A stretch of DNA of 64,000 bases from an uncultured Clostridia bacterium (GTDB lineage: Bacteria; Bacillota; Clostridia; Oscillospirales; Ruminococcaceae): contig CANQCL010000003.1 in the NCBI GenBank assembly GCA_947589215.1, forward strand, positions 108,427-172,426, given 5' to 3'. Position 1 is the first letter of the stretch. Each line of letters begins with the position of its first letter. The notes under the pieces are model-generated. The model saw only the letters and a list, made by a program, of their open reading frames with translations. It ran no database searches and was not told the origin of the DNA. The position numbers and the translations under genes are program-made. Shown here piece after piece: positions 51,638 through 62,007 of this stretch.

Positions 51638-52879
51638 ATGCAGCAACATGGAATCAGCAAATTAGATTTAAAAAGGCAAAACCGTATGCAGATACTCAAA
51701 ATTTTGAAAAGGCAGGGTCCTACATCGAGAATTGATATTGCAAATATGCTTGAGCTTACAAGGGCTGCTGTTACTATAATCACAAACGAAATGATCACTC
51801 AAGGAGTGATACATGAGATAGGAGAGTATCAGAGCATTAATAAAAAAGCTCCTAGGGGAAGAAAGAAAATACTTATTGATATCAACCAGAATTACAAGTT
51901 CGTTTTGGGAGTTCTAATTGATAATGATATGATAAGCGTTGGCATTTCGACGCTTTCGGGTGCTGTTTTGGATAAGCGAAACCTTGATGTAAAGTCTGAT
52001 ATAACGTATAAAGAGATCGTGGATTTTGTGATCGAGTCTATAGATTCTGTTTTACTTGATAACTGTTTAAAGCTTGATGAAATTTTGGGAATAGGTTTTG
52101 GAGTATTTCCGGAAATGTATAAAAATGCGGGTGTAGAAATATCAGATAACGGAGAACCAAACTTCACTAACCTTGCCGTTGATATATATGAAAGGTTTAA
52201 GGTTCCGCTGATATTTGACAACGCTGTAAAAGGCATGGCAATGGCCAATATGGATTTTCAGCCCGATAAGAATAGAAACATACATAATATTGCTTTTTTG
52301 AGATACGGAGAAAGCCTGCATTTTGTGCTCGCTGATTTAAACGACTCTATTGGTTCTTATGGTAACAGAACAGACTTTATTAACAACATTATAGTAGATT
52401 TTACAACTATCATCAATTATCAACCAAAGGGGGGCTCTGTAAGAGATGAAATAAGCCGTATAGGGGTTAAGAAAAAAATCATAGATGCTTATTCTCTGGA
52501 GAACACTCCCATACTTTTTAAGCTTACTGACGGAGATGTCAATAAAATATGCTTTGAGACTATAAAGGAAGCTGCTTATAGCGGTGATGATGTTGTTCGC
52601 GACATTATTGATAATGCACTGAAGCTAAGTGCTGTTTTAATTAATAATTTATATTATTCTACCAATGTACAGAGAATAGTTCTGCATAATCTGAGGATAA
52701 GTAAGGACGAGTTTGATTATTTTAAGAAAGAGATTGCAAAAATCGCCGGTGAAGATTTAGCTTCAAAAATTGAGTTGAGTATAATAGAGAGAAAACACGG
52801 CTTTCTGTCAGGCTGTGCAATAGCAATAAGAGAACTCTTTTTCACAAGAGGAGGTTTTGATACAGAGGAAAACAGCTAA
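51638..52879 (+). CDS. ROK-family (NagC/XylR-like) transcriptional regulator
   Basis: 413 aa from ATG 51638 (AAAGG 8 nt upstream); GTG 51629 is the alternative. The N-terminal winged helix (RMQILKILKRQGPTSRIDIANMLELTRAAVTIITNEMI) is typical of ROK repressors; its recognition part is TRAAVTIITNEM. The ROK domain follows, with a conserved face IGFGVFPEMYKNAGVE and FDNAVKGMAMANMDF. The usual zinc-binding CGCG-x2-GC motif is missing, and no clear phosphate-binding GTG loop is visible, so sugar phosphorylation is unlikely. The target is unknown; no sugar genes are adjacent. Confidence 0.85.
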   Translation: MQQHGISKLDLKRQNRMQILKILKRQGPTSRIDIANMLELTRAAVTIITNEMITQGVIHEIGEYQSINKKAPRGRKKILIDINQNYKFVLGVLIDNDMISVGISTLSGAVLDKRNLDVKSDITYKEIVDFVIESIDSVLLDNCLKLDEILGIGFGVFPEMYKNAGVEISDNGEPNFTNLAVDIYERFKVPLIFDNAVKGMAMANMDFQPDKNRNIHNIAFLRYGESLHFVLADLNDSIGSYGNRTDFINNIIVDFTTIINYQPKGGSVRDEISRIGVKKKIIDAYSLENTPILFKLTDGDVNKICFETIKEAAYSGDDVVRDIIDNALKLSAVLINNLYYSTNVQRIVLHNLRISKDEFDYFKKEIAKIAGEDLASKIELSIIERKHGFLSGCAIAIRELFFTRGGFDTEENS

Positions 52880-52940
52880 TAATAAATTAGTTTTGCATAC
52901 TTATGTATCAGTTTAAAGTATATTGTAAAAAAATAAGTAA

Positions 52941-52970
52941 AAAACCGCTGAAATTAATTTCAGCGGTTTT
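52941..52970. terminator. Bidirectional terminator
   Basis: A perfect 30-bp palindrome centred at 52955/52956, with AAAACCGCTG on one side and CAGCGGTTTT on the other. It serves the ROK gene on plus and the PC4-like gene on minus. Confidence 0.9.
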
Positions 52971-52989
52971 GTGTATTTAGTTTTGTAGT

Positions 52990-53241
52990 CTAAACAAACT
53001 TATCCTCGTCAATATCATCGTCAAGTTCTTCGCCGTTTAAAACAGCCCTTAGAGAGTCTATTTCTTCTTCAGTGAGAGTTATGCCCTTTCCCATTCTAGT
53101 GTGGTCTGGACTCCACTCCCTTAAATCGTATTTTGGTTCTCGCTCGTTCCATGAAACCATATTGAGCTCCTTAGTCCAGCCTTTGGCATTTGTAGACAAA
53201 ACGCCAAGTTCTTTTGTGATTTCAAATTTCAGTTCTGCCAT
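52990..53241 (-). CDS. YdbC/PC4-family small nucleic-acid-binding protein
   Basis: 83 aa. It begins AELKFEITKELGVLSTNAKG and contains KYDLREWSPDHTRMGKGITLTEEE, the pattern of the bacterial YdbC/PC4 (p15) family, which forms beta-rich dimers binding single-stranded DNA or RNA. The C-terminus is very acidic (EELDDDIDEDKF). GGAGGTTAC on the minus strand precedes ATG 53241. It is 19 nt from the flippase gene, same strand, downstream of it, so the two are probably co-transcribed. Confidence 0.85.
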   Translation of the reverse strand: MAELKFEITKELGVLSTNAKGWTKELNMVSWNEREPKYDLREWSPDHTRMGKGITLTEEEIDSLRAVLNGEELDDDIDEDKFV

Positions 53242-53259
53242 TTGTGTAACCTCCGATAT

Positions 53260-54717
53260 TTATTTTATAAAGGGCAAAAACCTTAAAACCTTCTGCGGCA
53301 ATACGGTTTTTGCTACCTTGAACAGGCATCTGTAGTTAAGTAAAAATACTATCATAAACAGTATGATCAAAGAAGTGTATTTTAGATAAGCATTAGTGAT
53401 ATAATTGGCAAGCACCATCAGTATCAGCAATATGCAGTTTGTGATAAGCTTTTCTAATCTCAAATCAAATCTCTGATATTTTTGCGTATCAACAGCTCTT
53501 ATAATAAATACTGCCAAATACGAAGCAAGAGTTGAAATTGCCGCTGCGTAAAGTCCGATAACAGGGAGAAGCGTTACATTGAGAAGTACGTTTACCACTC
53601 CTGCAATAAGGCTTGTTACGAGTGAGCGAACAGACTTTTGCGCTACCGAATAGATTGTTCCGAAGAACGTAACATAGCAGGTGAATATCGTTGCAAATAT
53701 AAGTATGGGCGCATAGTTTACAGATTCTCTGAACGCAGGACCTATCCAAAAGTTTGTTACAGGCGTGACAACAAGAAGTATGAATGCTGATACTATATAC
53801 AGAACAGACTGGTTTGAATCAAATACATTTTTATAAAATCTCTCCTGATCTGTCTTATCTCTTTCTGTTATTGCAGACATATTCCACGCCATACCGAAAA
53901 TCATATAAACTGTTGACACTATGTTGGGTATCTTATACGATGCAGAAAGTATTCCGTTTCTTTCCTGACCCAGAAAATAGGTCGTGAGAAAAGAGTTAGA
54001 AGAATTCGTGATAAGCCAAAGAAGCTGTGCGGGTATAAGCGGTATACAGTATTTAAGCATTTGCTTTGCAAGAGATACGTCTAGCTTTTTGAAGCTGATA
54101 AACCGCCACAGCCTTGCCACATAGATGAGAAATATAATAGACGCAAGATCGGAAATTATAATTGCAAGCAGATATCCTGTAACTCCTATCTTAAGTACCA
54201 GCAAAAACAGTATTGTCAATACAAGTGTACTGAATGTTGTGAATATACTGCAAAAGGCGTACAGCTTTATCATTTCGAGCGCTCTTACGAAATATGAATA
54301 TAAAAGCTTTAAGCTTGAAGTCGCAACATAAATATACAACAGAATAGAATAGTTATCTATAAACCTGTGGATAAAGCTGGTTCCGCTGATAAATGGTATT
54401 ACTATGCCGAGAAGGACTAGTCCCCCTATATTTGCGATATTTCCTATTGTAAATACGCTCGCTTTATCATAATTCTTATCAAGACCATATCTTGTTATGG
54501 CTTCTGAAACGGCAAGGGATACTATAGGTACAAGCCAGTTTGCCATTTGTATAATAACGTCCGTTATGCCGAATTCAGCATCGGTCATGGCATAGGTGTA
54601 GATAGGCACTAAAAGCAGTACCAAAATCTTTGAGCTGAACTGACCTATTGCAAATATTATAGTGTTTGAAAAGAGCTTTTTATAACTGCTCTTAGATTTT
54701 TGTGTTTCCTCAGACAT
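53260..54717 (-). CDS. Polysaccharide flippase (Wzx/PST, MATE-like)
   Basis: 485 aa from ATG 54717, with GAAAGG 9 nt upstream; the 491-aa frame starts at a TTG before that site. A short charged N-terminus is followed by about 12-14 membrane helices, beginning ILVLLLVPIYTYAMTDAEFGITDVIIQ (helices 1-2; landmark YAMTDAEFG). The pattern is that of oligosaccharide/lipid-linked glycan flippases of the MOP superfamily. The substrate is probably a lipid-linked surface sugar; no glycosyltransferases are in the window. Confidence 0.88.
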   Translation of the reverse strand: MSEETQKSKSSYKKLFSNTIIFAIGQFSSKILVLLLVPIYTYAMTDAEFGITDVIIQMANWLVPIVSLAVSEAITRYGLDKNYDKASVFTIGNIANIGGLVLLGIVIPFISGTSFIHRFIDNYSILLYIYVATSSLKLLYSYFVRALEMIKLYAFCSIFTTFSTLVLTILFLLVLKIGVTGYLLAIIISDLASIIFLIYVARLWRFISFKKLDVSLAKQMLKYCIPLIPAQLLWLITNSSNSFLTTYFLGQERNGILSASYKIPNIVSTVYMIFGMAWNMSAITERDKTDQERFYKNVFDSNQSVLYIVSAFILLVVTPVTNFWIGPAFRESVNYAPILIFATIFTCYVTFFGTIYSVAQKSVRSLVTSLIAGVVNVLLNVTLLPVIGLYAAAISTLASYLAVFIIRAVDTQKYQRFDLRLEKLITNCILLILMVLANYITNAYLKYTSLIILFMIVFLLNYRCLFKVAKTVLPQKVLRFLPFIK

Positions 54718-54779
54718 TTTTTCTTGCCTTTCCAATAGTAATACTAATTATTATACCACAATTAAATAATTTTGCAAGG

Positions 54780-54921
54780 CAATGGCAGCGAGCCGCCGGT
54801 GGCACTTTTGCCTTTGAAGAGCTTGTTAAATGTATTTTCTTTGAATAACGGCAGACTTATTAATTGATAATTGACAATGGATAATGGACAATTAACAATT
54901 GACGATTGATAATGGTTAATT
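54780..54921. repeat. GC hairpin remnant and GGATAAT-type heptamer tract
   Basis: At 54783-54806, GGCAGCGAGCCGCCGGTGGC resembles the GGCAGAGCCACCGGCGG hairpins at 7420-7443. From ~54860 to 54921 run units such as TGATAAT, TGACAAT, GGATAAT, GGACAAT, TAACAAT and TGATAAT. The remainder of 54718-55107 is the element below and a promoter; no gene is seen. Confidence 0.65.
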
Positions 54922-54926
54922 GCAAT

Positions 54927-55020
54927 AGGCAAGATATTACTATCAGAACTTTGCAAAAAGGGTAAGTTCTTTAATCTTGCCTTTGGCTTCTTGCTTAATT
55001 TTTTCTATTAGCTCTTGCCT
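54927..55020. repeat. Inverted heptamer element B and flanking TTCTTGC units
   Basis: AGGCAAGAT (54927-54935) pairs with ATCTTGCCT (54974-54982), enclosing AGAACTT/AAGTTCT. It shares the core ACTAT(T/C)AGAACTT ... TAAGTTCTT with element A (51450-51500). Further CTCTTGC/TTCTTGC-type units continue to 55020. Confidence 0.6.
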
Positions 55021-55043
55021 TTCGAGATCAAATAGAGTATAAT
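55015..55043 (+). promoter_or_regulatory. Promoter with its -35 in a heptamer unit
   Basis: TTGCCT (55015-55020, inside the last CTCTTGCCT repeat), 17-bp spacer, TATAAT (55038-55043); the gene starts at 55108. Confidence 0.55.
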
Positions 55044-55107
55044 TAAAATATTAATAGTATAATTTACCTTATACAAAAATAGAGGATAATAGAACAGGAG
55101 AATTATA

Positions 55108-55536
55108 ATGACTTTTTTTTCAGAACAGGTAGGCTTACAAAATGTGTACACGCCTCTGCCTTTTGAGATCCATTTGGTATTCAGTGTGTTTGCAACGGTA
55201 GTATTGCTGATTCAGTTTTTCAGGAAAAATAGAGTATGCTATCTATTTGCCACATTGGCTATTGATGCAACGCTTATAACTCATTTTGCATTTGAAAACA
55301 AAACGGTAATATTAGTTCTTGAGATCATTGAATTGGCATTAGTAGCAGGATGTATAATTGACATTGCAGTTGCATATGTAAAAAAGAGAAAGAAAACGGA
55401 AGATAACAAAGAGCAGGAAAAGCTATTGGAAAGCCAGCAAAAAGAGCGTGAAAAAAGGGAAGAAATATCTGATAAAGATATTCTGGATAAGGCTTTTGAC
55501 AGTGAATTAAACGATTTAGATGACAGTGAACAATAG
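55108..55536 (+). CDS. Small membrane protein with charged C-terminal helix, function unknown
   Basis: 142 aa from ATG 55108 after CAGGAGAA. Three membrane helices (~residues 21-40, ~45-62 and ~68-92) are followed by a long charged, probably coiled-coil tail (KKRKKTEDNKEQEKLLESQQ onward) ending in an acidic stretch. No motif that I recognise. Transcribed toward the hydroxyacid dehydrogenase 27 nt downstream. Confidence 0.65.
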   Translation: MTFFSEQVGLQNVYTPLPFEIHLVFSVFATVVLLIQFFRKNRVCYLFATLAIDATLITHFAFENKTVILVLEIIELALVAGCIIDIAVAYVKKRKKTEDNKEQEKLLESQQKEREKREEISDKDILDKAFDSELNDLDDSEQ

Positions 55537-55563
55537 TCTGTTGCTTAATTAGGAGAGCATTTG

Positions 55564-56541
55564 ATGAAATTATGTATACTCGACGCAGAAACCGTATCTA
55601 AAAATGACGTATCGCTAGATCCCATTACCTCTCTTGCCGAAACCACCGTTTACGGCTCTACAATGCCTAATGAGGTCGCTGAAAGAATAGGAGACAGCGA
55701 CGGTGTTATATGCAATAAATGCAGGATAACCAAAGATGTCTTTGAGGCGTGTAAGAATTTAAAATATGTAGGTCTTTTTGCTACAGGCTATAATAATGTA
55801 GACATAGATGTGGCAACTGAGCACGGTGCGGTCGTATGCAATGTGCCGTCCTATTCAACTCACTCGGTCGCACAGCATACTTTTGCTTTTATTCTCGATT
55901 ATTTCAACCGTGTGTCTGAGTATTCTAAAACCGTTCATAACGGAGACTGGGTAAACTATAAGCTGTTTTCATACTTCTATCTGCCCATTTTTGAAATCAA
56001 GGATATGAGAATAGGCATTATAGGCTTCGGCGATATAGGCAAGCAGGTGGCAAAGCTCAGCCTTGCTTTCGGTATGAAGGTTTTGGTGTATACCAGAACA
56101 CCGTCAAAGGCAGAAACCTTCAAAAGGGAAAACAATTTAGGCGATGAGCTGAAAGTCTGCGCTTTTAATGAGCTTCTCAAAGATTCGGATATTGTAACGC
56201 TTCACTGTCCGCTGACTGAGGATACAAAGGAGCTTATAAATAAAGATACGTTAAGGCTTATGAAAAAAACGGCGCTGCTTATAAACACCTCAAGGGGCGG
56301 AGTTATAAACGAGCAGGATCTGACAGATGCTCTTAATAATGGTGTTATCGCGCACGCAAGCGTTGACGTTATAACTGACGAGCCAATGAGAGAGGATTGT
56401 CCTTTAAGGGGGGCAAAAAACATAACCATAACTCCGCATATTGCGTGGGCGCCTAAGCAGACAAGAGAACGTCTTTTAGATGTTGTGGCTAAAAATCTTA
56501 AGGCTTTTATTGACGGAGCACCGATAAATAAGGTGAACTAG
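55564..56541 (+). CDS. D-2-hydroxyacid dehydrogenase, NAD-dependent
   Basis: 325 aa from ATG 55564 (AGGAGAG 7 nt upstream; TTG 55561 is the alternative). NAD-binding motif GIIGFGDIGKQVAKL near residue 152. Catalytic Arg in NTSRGGVIN (~238), Glu in VITDEPM (~267) and His in ITPHIAWAP (~287). The enzyme reduces 2-keto acids to D-hydroxy acids or the reverse; hydroxypyruvate/glycerate and related substrates occur in the family, and sequence alone does not choose among them. Upstream of proB by 28 nt. Confidence 0.9.
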   Translation: MKLCILDAETVSKNDVSLDPITSLAETTVYGSTMPNEVAERIGDSDGVICNKCRITKDVFEACKNLKYVGLFATGYNNVDIDVATEHGAVVCNVPSYSTHSVAQHTFAFILDYFNRVSEYSKTVHNGDWVNYKLFSYFYLPIFEIKDMRIGIIGFGDIGKQVAKLSLAFGMKVLVYTRTPSKAETFKRENNLGDELKVCAFNELLKDSDIVTLHCPLTEDTKELINKDTLRLMKKTALLINTSRGGVINEQDLTDALNNGVIAHASVDVITDEPMREDCPLRGAKNITITPHIAWAPKQTRERLLDVVAKNLKAFIDGAPINKVN

Positions 56542-56569
56542 ATTTATATTACATAATAAGGATAGAAAA

Positions 56570-57361
56570 ATGAAAGATTTTAAAGACAACAAAAGAATAG
56601 TTGTAAAGGTAGGAACTTCTACTCTTGCGCACAAAACGGGAAAGCTGAATATAAGACGGGTAGAGAAGCTTGTTAAAATACTTGCCGACTTATCAAATTC
56701 GGGCAGGGAGATAATTTTAGTATCAAGCGGAGCAATGGGTCTTGGAATGGGCAAGTTGGGTCTTGTTAAAAAGCCCACTGACACACCGTCTAAACAAGCG
56801 CTTGCTGCTGTAGGACAGTGCGAGCTTATGTATATGTATGACAAGATGTTCGGGGAGTATAATATTGTGGTAGCGCAGCTTCTGCTTACAAAGTATATTC
56901 TTCTTGACGAGAGAAAAGCCAATGTTGAAAATGCAGTAAACAAGCTTCTTGAGCAAGGGGTAATACCGATAGTTAATGAGAATGATACGGTGGCAATAGA
57001 TGAGCTGGAGCTTGAAATGGGAGAAAACGATTCACTTGCGGCAACGATAGCCGCCGTTGCAAAGGCAGACGCTTTGGTCATACTTTCCGATATTGATGGT
57101 CTGTTTGACGACGACCCTAAGAAAAATGAGGGCGCAAGGCTTATTTCAGTGGTCAGAGACATTGATAATAATATAAAAGCTGTCGCAAAAGGTGCAGGCT
57201 CAAAGCTTGGAACAGGCGGAATGGCTACGAAAATCAAAGCGGCAGAGATAGCGTCTCAGGCTGGTATTGACACGGTTATTATGAATGGCAGAACTCCTGA
57301 GAAATTATACGATTTGTTTCAGGGCAAGCAGATAGGAACAAGGTTTGTTTCCAGCGATTAA
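56570..57361 (+). CDS. proB: Glutamate 5-kinase
   Basis: A 263-aa amino-acid kinase: KVGTSTL near residue 12, VSSGAMGLGMG, NENDTVAIDELE with the glutamate/Mg site, LSDIDGLFDDDP, and GTGGMATKIKAAEIA for ATP binding. The C-terminal PUA domain of longer enzymes is absent, as in several Firmicutes. It phosphorylates glutamate in the first step of proline synthesis. It lies 44 nt upstream of proA; no proC is in the window. Confidence 0.95.
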   Translation: MKDFKDNKRIVVKVGTSTLAHKTGKLNIRRVEKLVKILADLSNSGREIILVSSGAMGLGMGKLGLVKKPTDTPSKQALAAVGQCELMYMYDKMFGEYNIVVAQLLLTKYILLDERKANVENAVNKLLEQGVIPIVNENDTVAIDELELEMGENDSLAATIAAVAKADALVILSDIDGLFDDDPKKNEGARLISVVRDIDNNIKAVAKGAGSKLGTGGMATKIKAAEIASQAGIDTVIMNGRTPEKLYDLFQGKQIGTRFVSSD

Positions 57362-57405
57362 TGCTTTGTAGGTTATTTTATAAAAATGTATGAGAGGTTA
57401 CAAGT

Positions 57406-58674
57406 ATGGATTTTATTAATTTTGAAAGCTATATTGAAAAGCTCGGCAAGAGGGCTAAAGCGGCAAAGAAAAGCATTGCCGTTGCGACCACAGGACAGAA
57501 GAACGACGCTTTGCTTGAAATTTCATACGCTTTGGAGTCGTCAATAGAAAGAATACTTGAAGAAAATGCTGTCGATATTCAAAGAGCGCGCGAAAACGGA
57601 ATGTCAAACGCTATGATAGACAGATTAACGCTTAATGAGGTGAGGGTTCGCAATATTGCAAAGGCTTGTGTGAACCTCACTAATTTGGAGGACCCTGTTG
57701 GGGTCATACAAAGCGGTTCTGTTCGCCCTAACGGAATGAAAATACAAAAAATAAGCGTACCTTTGGGCGTTGTCGGAATAATATATGAGTCTCGCCCGAA
57801 TGTTACGGTAGACGCCGCTGCGCTTTGCCTTAAAAGTGGAAACGCTGTTATTCTGAGGGGCGGAAAAGAAGCTGTAAACTCAAACAGAATACTTGCTGAA
57901 ATTATGCGTGAGGCTATAGCTAAAGCTGGGCTTGACGAGGATATTATCCAGCTGGTAACAGATACCTCCCGTGAGGTAGTTATGCAAATGATGAAGCTAA
58001 ATGAGTATATTGACGTTTTAGTTCCAAGAGGCGGCGGCGGTCTGATAAACGCAGTTGTAGAAAATGCAACCGTTCCGGTAATTCAGACAGGAGTGGGAAA
58101 CTGCCACGTCTTTGTTGATAATTCGGCTGATTTGAGAATGGCTGTCGATATTGTCTACAACGGAAAATGCTCACGCCCGAGCGTTTGCAACGCAGTTGAG
58201 ACCTGTCTTGTTCACAGAGATATAGCAGAGGAATTTCTCCCTGTTTTGAAAAGACGCCTTGATGAGAAAAATGTCGAGATAAGAGGATGTGACATAACTC
58301 AGATGATACTCGGAAACAGCGTTGTACCTGTTACTGAGGACGACTATAAAAAGGAATTTCTCGATTACATTATTGCAATTCGTGTTGTCGACGACCTTGC
58401 TCAGGCTATTGAGCATATCGACAGGTATTCAACAGGACACTCAGAATGTATAGTGACTGAAAGCCTGTTTTCGGCAGAGGAATTTCAAAGACAAATCGAT
58501 TCCGCCGCAGTTTATGTAAACTGCTCTACCCGTTTTACCGACGGAGAGGAGTTCGGTTTAGGCGCAGAAATAGGCATCTCTACCCAGAAGCTTCATGCAA
58601 GAGGTCCAATGGGGCTTAAAGAGCTTACTACAACTAAGTTTTTGATAAACGGAGACGGTCAGATAAGAGAATGA
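57406..58674 (+). CDS. proA: Gamma-glutamyl phosphate reductase
   Basis: A 422-aa NADPH-dependent reductase of the aldehyde dehydrogenase superfamily. GVVGIIYESRPNVTVDAA, LVPRGGGGLI and the catalytic Cys in CSRPSVCNAVETCL (~residue 264) are present. It converts gamma-glutamyl phosphate to glutamate semialdehyde, following ProB. Length is normal. A stem at 58680 follows. Confidence 0.96.
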   Translation: MDFINFESYIEKLGKRAKAAKKSIAVATTGQKNDALLEISYALESSIERILEENAVDIQRARENGMSNAMIDRLTLNEVRVRNIAKACVNLTNLEDPVGVIQSGSVRPNGMKIQKISVPLGVVGIIYESRPNVTVDAAALCLKSGNAVILRGGKEAVNSNRILAEIMREAIAKAGLDEDIIQLVTDTSREVVMQMMKLNEYIDVLVPRGGGGLINAVVENATVPVIQTGVGNCHVFVDNSADLRMAVDIVYNGKCSRPSVCNAVETCLVHRDIAEEFLPVLKRRLDEKNVEIRGCDITQMILGNSVVPVTEDDYKKEFLDYIIAIRVVDDLAQAIEHIDRYSTGHSECIVTESLFSAEEFQRQIDSAAVYVNCSTRFTDGEEFGLGAEIGISTQKLHARGPMGLKELTTTKFLINGDGQIRE

Positions 58675-58679
58675 TATTT

Positions 58680-58707
58680 AAGCCCTGCAAAATATTGCGC
58701 AGGGCTT
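58680..58707 (+). terminator. Stem-loop after proA, weak terminator
   Basis: AAGCCCTGC (58680-58688) pairs with GCAGGGCTT (58699-58707), but the following ATGTAATATT has a poor T tract. Confidence 0.55.
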
Positions 58708-58771
58708 ATGTAATATTGCGACCTTGTTATAAATGTTAATAAAATAAGTTAAAATCTGTAGTATTTCACTA

Positions 58772-58800
58772 TTGAAATTTAACTCGAAATTTGTTAAAAT
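58772..58800 (+). promoter_or_regulatory. Promoter of pyrG
   Basis: TTGAAA (58772-58777), 17-bp spacer, TAAAAT (58795-58800). The ~150-nt leader has TGCTC/GAGCA (58931-58946) just before the start, and no GGGC start-site run as in Bacillus pyrG attenuation. Confidence 0.6.
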
Positions 58801-58939
58801 ATTATTTGATAATTCAGACTTGTTTTTTAAGGTTAAGGATTGTAAAATTTAAGCTGAGTAATAAGACTATGCTTTTGGTGAAGCCTTTAAAATTGGGAGT
58901 TTTGAAAAAATATAACAGAAGGAGGAAAAGTGCTCTTGA

Positions 58940-60562
<1,623 letters not shown>

Positions 60563-60587
60563 TTAAAAAGTTCATCAAATAAAAATT

Positions 60588-60625
60588 AAAGCGTAGTATG
60601 CTGTTTTGCGTACTGCGCTTTTTTG
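60588..60625 (+). terminator. Terminator after pyrG
   Basis: A 14-bp stem (60588-60601 with 60108-type partner at 60608-60621, one G-U pair region) closes a 6-nt loop and is followed by a T tract to 60625. Confidence 0.85.
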
Positions 60626-60756
60626 TCGTAAAGTTTATATTCTTCACTTTCTTCTCACAGAGAATGTATTAAAACTTAGTATAATCAGATTTGCAATAGA
60701 AAAATAGATGTATTCTGCTTTTTGGAAGGCAGAGTTTAATGTAAAGGAGAAAGAAG

Positions 60757-61935
60757 ATGATAGCTAGCACAAAAGCAAGGTTATACCTGCATATAGGTAC
60801 TCCTAAAACGGGTACTACAGCAATACAGAATTTTTTGCCGATGAACAGAGACTTGCTGGAGGAACAAGGCTTTTGTTATCCTGATTTTGGTTATCGGTTT
60901 TATGGAGTAAATCAGTACCGTAACGCACATTTTTTGGTACATCGTAAAATTTGCGAACCTGAGAGTGAAGCTGAAGTTCGCAAGGCGGAGGACGAGCGCT
61001 TTTATGAGGGACTGGATAAGATAAAGGAGCTAACAAACTTCTACCCGAATATAATAATGTCAGATGAAAATATATGGAACGGTTATAAAAACAGAGAAAA
61101 CTTTTGGCAGGTATTAAAGAGCGCTTTGTCAGAACGCGGAATAGATTTAAAGGTGATAGTATACTTGAGAAGACAGGATCTGGTTGTAGAATCCTATTAT
61201 GCTCAAAGAGTGAAGATTAAAATAAACGACAGCTTTCAGGATTATCTAGACTCAGAAGATATAATGTATTTTAAACTTGATTATTACACTCAGCTAAAAG
61301 AGATTGAACAGGCTATAGGTAAAGAAAATATAATCGTTCGAGTTTATGAAAAGAAACAGTATGAAGGCAACGGAAGCACTTTAATTTCTGATTTCTTGAA
61401 TACCTTAGGACTTGAACTGGACGAAAGATATGTTTCATCAGATATAGTAGTAAATACAAGACTGCAAGGTAAATATCTTGAAATCAAGAGAATTTTGAAT
61501 AGAATTGATTGTTTCAGAACAAGGAAAAATAACTGGACGGCTAAATATCTTAAGATCATTCAAGACGAAGAGGAAAAATCCAAGAGTAGTTTAAAATGTG
61601 CATATTTTACCTATGAACAGAGGATAGCATTTCTCGAAAAATATAAAGAGGGTAACGAAGCCATTGCAAGAGAGTTCTTGAACCGTGAAGACGGTATTCT
61701 TTTCAAAGCAGGAATTCGCAAACGGGACTGGGAATATAATAAAAGCTATTCTTCAGAAGAATTGGTATTAATATGCGGAAAAATGCTTGAGCTACATAAT
61801 GAAGATATGAAAAACAAGCTTGCGAATATGGAATCAGAGCTAGACAGCGTTAAAAGACAGCTTGAATATGCAAAGCGTCCGCTGAAAAAGAAAATTGCCT
61901 CAAAGATATATAAAACTCTTTTTAAATATGATTAA
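60757..61935 (+). CDS. Sulfotransferase-like protein with C-terminal coiled coil
   Basis: 392 aa. The N-terminal P-loop HIGTPKTGTTAIQNFL matches the 5'-phosphosulfate loop of PAPS-dependent sulfotransferases, and VYLRRQDLVVESYYAQ (~residues 134-149) matches the 3'-phosphate-binding Arg...Ser...Tyr segment. The last ~60 residues form a charged coiled coil (NKLANMESELDSVKRQLEYA). There is no signal peptide. AAAGGAGA precedes ATG 60757. The acceptor is unknown; sulfation of a surface glycan is a reasonable guess. It appears monocistronic. Confidence 0.78.
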   Translation: MIASTKARLYLHIGTPKTGTTAIQNFLPMNRDLLEEQGFCYPDFGYRFYGVNQYRNAHFLVHRKICEPESEAEVRKAEDERFYEGLDKIKELTNFYPNIIMSDENIWNGYKNRENFWQVLKSALSERGIDLKVIVYLRRQDLVVESYYAQRVKIKINDSFQDYLDSEDIMYFKLDYYTQLKEIEQAIGKENIIVRVYEKKQYEGNGSTLISDFLNTLGLELDERYVSSDIVVNTRLQGKYLEIKRILNRIDCFRTRKNNWTAKYLKIIQDEEEKSKSSLKCAYFTYEQRIAFLEKYKEGNEAIAREFLNREDGILFKAGIRKRDWEYNKSYSSEELVLICGKMLELHNEDMKNKLANMESELDSVKRQLEYAKRPLKKKIASKIYKTLFKYD

Positions 61936-61946
61936 GTTAAATGAAA

Positions 61947-61982
61947 AAATCCCCGACAAACTATACAGTCTGTCAGGGATTT
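61947..61982. terminator. Bidirectional terminator between the sulfotransferase gene and rplL
   Basis: AAATCCC (61947-61953) pairs with GGGATTT (61976-61982), extended by GACA/TGTC. A-rich and T-rich flanks on either side suit both strands. Confidence 0.78.
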
Positions 61983-62007
61983 GTTTGTTATTAGGTTTTG
62001 TAATAAA

